Source: JAKAFX01 sp049965715
Lineage (GTDB): Archaea > Thermoplasmatota > Thermoplasmata > Thermoplasmatales > Thermoplasmataceae
Direction: 5' to 3'
NCBI GenBank assembly: GCA_049965715.1
Contig: JBMFWA010000025.1
Coordinates: 1 to 16,376 of the forward strand
Length of the DNA stretch: 16,376 nt
The notes under the pieces are model-generated. The model searched no databases. It saw only the letters and a program-made list of their open reading frames with translations, and was not told where the DNA came from. The position numbers were made by a program, and so were the translations under genes. Shown piece after piece: positions 13,572 through 16,376 of the stretch. Every line of letters begins with the position of its first letter. The stretch's first letter is position 1.

Positions 13572-13994
13572 ATGAACGAAAACTGCGTGTTCTGTGATAT
13601 TGCTGCTGGTAAGCTTCCATCCTACAAGGTTTACGAAGATCGTGAGATACTCGGTTTCCTGGATATAAACCCTCTTGCACCCGGGCACACTCTGATAATA
13701 CCAAAAAAGCATTACGTTGATGTGTTTGATATACCTGCTGATAACCTGAAGTCTATAGCGGAAGTTGCACAAATCATTGCAAAAAAAATAAGAGAAAGCG
13801 GGCTGGGACAGGACGTGAATTTATTCAACGCAAGCGGTGTTTCTGCAGAGCAGAGCGTTTTTCATTTCCATATTCATGTAATTCCGAGAAATCCTACCGA
13901 CTCTATTGGAGTCCATGGCTGGTGGAATCCAAAGGTCGTCCGCCTCCGTAGTGCAGAGATGGAATCTGCTTCCAGAAAGCTGTCAATTGAATAA
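13572..13994 (+). CDS. HIT-family nucleotide hydrolase
   Basis: The 140-aa histidine-triad protein has an N-terminal CxxC zinc ligand pair (C5, C8 in CVFCDI), the PLAPGHTLIIPKKHY block and the catalytic triad HFHIH (H98, H100, H102) followed by VIPR. It is expected to hydrolyse nucleoside 5'-phosphoramidates, dinucleoside polyphosphates or AMP-type adducts in the cytosol. The ATG at 13572 is preferred over an upstream TTG (13548) because family members start close to the CxxC. The last 30 residues are charged. It has no operon partner: the next gene begins 160 bp later, and the divergent gene is the ExxE membrane protein. Confidence 0.9.
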   Translation: MNENCVFCDIAAGKLPSYKVYEDREILGFLDINPLAPGHTLIIPKKHYVDVFDIPADNLKSIAEVAQIIAKKIRESGLGQDVNLFNASGVSAEQSVFHFHIHVIPRNPTDSIGVHGWWNPKVVRLRSAEMESASRKLSIE

Positions 13995-14154
13995 CATACA
14001 TGTTCTGACCATTTGTTGTGACTGTGGTATTCCTTTAACTCTTTGGCTGGAAGCAGTAGCATACGGTAATCCACATTGATACAATCAGCCATGCGCTAAT
14101 CGCTGTGCACATATCAATGAAAAGTTTGAAGGGCGATACCACGATAACCATAGG

Positions 14155-15108
14155 TTGACCGTGAAGATATTACGTTATGAGGTTCCCATTGAGATTAGGG
14201 CGCTAAAGACAGCCAACGTTTATGTTGTTGATGATGACAGAAAGATTCTGGTAGACACAGGAATGTCAGATAATTCCTACCGATCTCTAATTTCCCAGGG
14301 AGTTAAGCTTCAGGATATGGATATTGTATACATCACTCACCTTCATATCGACCATATAGGAAATGCACGCAAGATACACGACGAGTTTTCAATTCCTCTG
14401 GCGATGGGGGAAGGGGATGTAGCCAGAATTAATGCAATCCAGGTCGACCCTCATGCCTTCAATCGACACACAATGAATATGATGAAGGCAAACGGAACCC
14501 CTTCAGGAATCGTGGAGGAGATAGTTCGTCACCACTCTGTACTCGATCATCTGGGTACTTACACGGATCTTAAAATCGATATGGTTCTTAAGGGTGGGGA
14601 AAATGTTTCAGCAGGCACTACTGCCATAAGCAATCCGGGCCATTCTCCCGGTTCTTTTTCTCTCTATGCGAAGAAAATCAACTCACTGCTCAGTGGTGAC
14701 CATGTTCTCCCCGGAATAACGCCGAATATAAGTCCCTACGATGAAACGACAGATATGCTCGGATTGTACCTCGAGAGCCTGAATTCAACATTGAAAATCA
14801 ACGCCGGCACGGTTTATCCAGGGCACAGATCTCCATTTGAAAATGCGAATGGGAGGATCGCGCAGATCATAGAGCACCACAACCAGAGGATGAGAGAAAT
14901 TTCTAAAATTCTGAAAGACTGGAAATCTGCATACACTGTTGCAACCTTAATGACATGGAGCAAAAACAGGGAGTTCGAGGCCATGAACTATATGGAGATG
15001 AACTTCGCAATAGGCGAGGCAATTTCACACCTGATGCACATGGAGATCTCAGGAACTGTCGAGCGAAGGGAAATTAATGGTATACTGCAGTACAGAGCAG
15101 TCAATTAG
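14155..15108 (+). CDS. Metallo-beta-lactamase-fold hydrolase, LACTB2-like
   Basis: The 317-aa protein has the full dinuclear metal site of the MBL superfamily: D35 (VDTG), H62-x-H64-x-D66-H67 (THLHIDH), H163 (GHSPGS), D182 (SGDH) and H224 (PGHRSPF). The C-terminal 60 residues (ATLMTWSKN to LMHMEISGTVERRE) form a winged-helix-like domain, as in the LACTB2/RNase-like group of MBL proteins. Its substrate is unknown; nuclease, glyoxalase or acyl-CoA thioesterase activities occur in related lines. TTG at 14155 (MTVKIL) or GTG at 14161 may be the start. A weak TATA-like AAAAGTTT lies about 30 nt upstream. It is convergent with the glycosyltransferase gene, 29 bp away. Confidence 0.82.
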   Translation: MTVKILRYEVPIEIRALKTANVYVVDDDRKILVDTGMSDNSYRSLISQGVKLQDMDIVYITHLHIDHIGNARKIHDEFSIPLAMGEGDVARINAIQVDPHAFNRHTMNMMKANGTPSGIVEEIVRHHSVLDHLGTYTDLKIDMVLKGGENVSAGTTAISNPGHSPGSFSLYAKKINSLLSGDHVLPGITPNISPYDETTDMLGLYLESLNSTLKINAGTVYPGHRSPFENANGRIAQIIEHHNQRMREISKILKDWKSAYTVATLMTWSKNREFEAMNYMEMNFAIGEAISHLMHMEISGTVERREINGILQYRAVN

Positions 15109-15137
15109 AATCTTAGTCGCAGTTAAGAATGGTTCCT

Positions 15138-16073
15138 TCAGCTTCTTTCATACGAATTCTTCCTCATCACATCAATGAGACCTGATGCAACGTTCCATAA
15201 CAGGCTCTTTCTATTTCTGTTCCCTATCACAACATAAGACAGAATGTTGGGTAGGAGAAAAGCGGCGGAATGATAAAGGGCCCTGATCATGAAATATTTT
15301 TCCCCGTCATGAACTGCCCTCATATAAGTGAACCAGTCTACGATCTCCTCCCTGACTCTTTGAGGGTCTCTGATACCATGCTCTGCCCAGAGACCAAATT
15401 CACCGGGAAGAGCCACATCGTGGTAGATGAATGTCTCGGATGTTGCGACAGCCCTCATTCCAAGTTTCTTAATTCTCATGGTGATGGTCCCCGAGCTGTT
15501 AATCTTTAGATTTTCATCAAAACCTCCAACCTTTTTAAGCACTGCCATGGGAATCAGGCTTGCATTTGGAAGGGCATCAACATCATATATTCTATTCTCG
15601 AGAAGCTGGTTCCTTGGCATGTTTCTCCCTATCAGTTCATGTCCCCATCTGTTTGTTGTGAATGGAGTTGCGTACACCCATACCAAATTCCTGTTCCTGT
15701 GATACAATACAGATGGCATAACTGCGCCTATATTGTCGTTCTCAACAATTACCTTTAATGTACCGTACAGCGTATCCCTGTCAATCCGGTTATCATCATC
15801 AATGAAGAAGACCAATCTGGAAGAAGCAAGTTTCCATCCAATATTTTTTGCTTTTGAAATGAAGACCCTTTCTCTAAGTCTCACGTGGATGACTTTCACA
15901 CCCATATCGAAACTTATCTGATCCTGATCAGTGGAGTCATCTACTATGATGATCTCCTTCAACTGCCTTATAGCAAATTTCTTGATACTTTCCAGAAGAT
16001 TCATCAATAGATCGCGACGATTGTGTGTCGGTATAACTATGGAAAACGTGATATTCTCTATATCTTCCTTCAT
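15138..16073 (-). CDS. Family 2 glycosyltransferase (GT-A fold) with membrane-associating tail
   Basis: The 311-aa protein carries the GT2 pattern: FSIVIPTHNRR (10-20), EIIIVDDSTD (40-49), the FFIDDDNRID metal-binding DDD motif (92-94) and an acceptor-side loop (NASLIPMAVLKKVGGFDEN at 170-188). The C-terminal 90 residues (LWAEHG to FLLPNILSYVVIG) contain one hydrophobic segment (about AAFLLPNILSYVVIG) that likely touches the membrane, as in glycan and lipid-linked sugar transferases. The start at 16073 is preferred over an upstream start at 16205 because a TATA-like TTAAATT (16094-16100) lies 20 nt upstream and GT2 proteins begin near SIVIPT. The sugar donor cannot be named. Confidence 0.85.
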   Translation of the reverse strand: MKEDIENITFSIVIPTHNRRDLLMNLLESIKKFAIRQLKEIIIVDDSTDQDQISFDMGVKVIHVRLRERVFISKAKNIGWKLASSRLVFFIDDDNRIDRDTLYGTLKVIVENDNIGAVMPSVLYHRNRNLVWVYATPFTTNRWGHELIGRNMPRNQLLENRIYDVDALPNASLIPMAVLKKVGGFDENLKINSSGTITMRIKKLGMRAVATSETFIYHDVALPGEFGLWAEHGIRDPQRVREEIVDWFTYMRAVHDGEKYFMIRALYHSAAFLLPNILSYVVIGNRNRKSLLWNVASGLIDVMRKNSYERS

Positions 16074-16093
16074 ATCTTTATCTTCCTTCTTGG

Positions 16094-16100
16094 AATTTAA
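16094..16100 (-). promoter_or_regulatory. TATA-like box of the glycosyltransferase gene
   Basis: TTAAATT on the minus strand ends 20 nt before the ATG at 16073. It supports a leaderless start there rather than at 16205. Confidence 0.4.
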
Positions 16101-16290
16101 GTTACTTTCTGCGTGTGATATAATGTTGTTCCTGACTATAGATATTACTGCGGAAAATGTGCCGAGAGTATAGAATTTCTGAGATCCCCGCCTGTTAATA
16201 CACATACATCAACAATAATTGTTATGCCCCGATCAGTCTTTACAGACCGTGAATCAATCTTCGATGATAGGATAAGTTATCTCTCTAAGC

Positions 16291-16331
16291 GTGACATCCT
16301 CTCCCGGCTTTCGCAGGGAGCTTCCCGCTTC
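16291..16331. mobile_element. IS200/IS605-like element end (second copy)
   Basis: GTGACATCCTCTCCCGGCTT and the following AGGGAGCTTCCCGCTTC match the copy at 11411-11451 in order and spacing (GTGAC, a CC-rich arm, CCCGGCT, a GGG arm, TTCCCGCT). A 5-bp stem (CTCCC 16301-16305 with GGGAG 16316-16320) closes it. A second 13-bp palindrome (GCGGAA-T-TTCCGC, 16343-16355) follows. No transposase is visible; an element may continue past the right edge. The 16206-16290 stretch before it holds nothing I can name. Confidence 0.4.
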
Positions 16332-16376
16332 AAAGGCTGCTGGCGGAATTTCCGCTGGCTTGGATTATACTCAGAC

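Noticed and set aside
16224..16376. Plus-strand ATG frame open to the right edge
   Set aside because: It runs straight through the IS605-like end and its hairpins, and shows no domain; probably chance, though the edge prevents a final decision.
1..16376. tRNA, rRNA and CRISPR arrays
   Set aside because: No cloverleaf with a T-loop consensus, no rRNA blocks and no regularly spaced direct repeats were seen on either strand by eye.

Overview
The window looks archaeal, probably from a thermoacidophilic Thermoplasmata-type organism; this is an inference from content, not a marker-gene identification. Many starts are preceded by AT-rich TATA-like boxes about 20-25 nt upstream with almost no leader. 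Internal genes in transcription units use GGAGGTG/GGTGAT-type ribosome sites, TTG starts are common, and DUF973-like and DUF929-like membrane or secreted proteins typical of Thermoplasmata and Sulfolobales are present. No rRNA, tRNA or CRISPR array was seen.

Left part (1-5200, mainly minus strand). A DUF973-like membrane protein runs off the left edge. A 500 bp stretch follows that may hold decayed coding sequence. A tight three-gene operon comes next: a cysteine-type molybdopterin formate dehydrogenase catalytic subunit (2610-4616), a ferredoxin-type protein resembling sulfhydrogenase beta (1696-2613) and an FAD/NAD/2Fe-2S reductase resembling sulfhydrogenase gamma (924-1703). Together they read as a soluble formate:NAD(P) oxidoreductase. 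Upstream is a probable frameshifted small membrane-protein gene (4762-5185).

Middle (5287-9400, minus strand). A DUF929-like extracytoplasmic protein and a small polytopic membrane protein are followed by a copper-resistance unit. That unit consists of a 47-aa YHS metal-binding peptide (9206-9349, newly noticed), a Cu+ P1B-ATPase with its own YHS domain (7107-9200) and a 108-aa protein of unknown function. A perfect 6-3-6 palindrome sits just upstream of the TATA box of the unit.

Right-middle (9468-12780). A short-chain dehydrogenase is paired with an unknown 124-aa protein. An 800 bp gene-poor stretch follows, holding a 32-aa single-TM peptide ORF, a cluster of hairpin-forming inverted repeats and an IS200/IS605-like end. 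Then come an aldo/keto reductase and a divergently placed 46-aa helix-turn-helix-like micro-protein with repeats around its promoter.

Right part (12811-16376). A membrane protein with two ExxE repeats (FTR1/COG4280-like) is divergent from a HIT-family hydrolase. A metallo-beta-lactamase-fold hydrolase of LACTB2 type is convergent with a family 2 glycosyltransferase. A second IS200/IS605-like end lies at the right edge. Outside the formate and copper units the genes look like ordinary accessory metabolism. The least explained items are the micro-proteins, the palindromic promoters and the hairpin-rich intergenic stretch.
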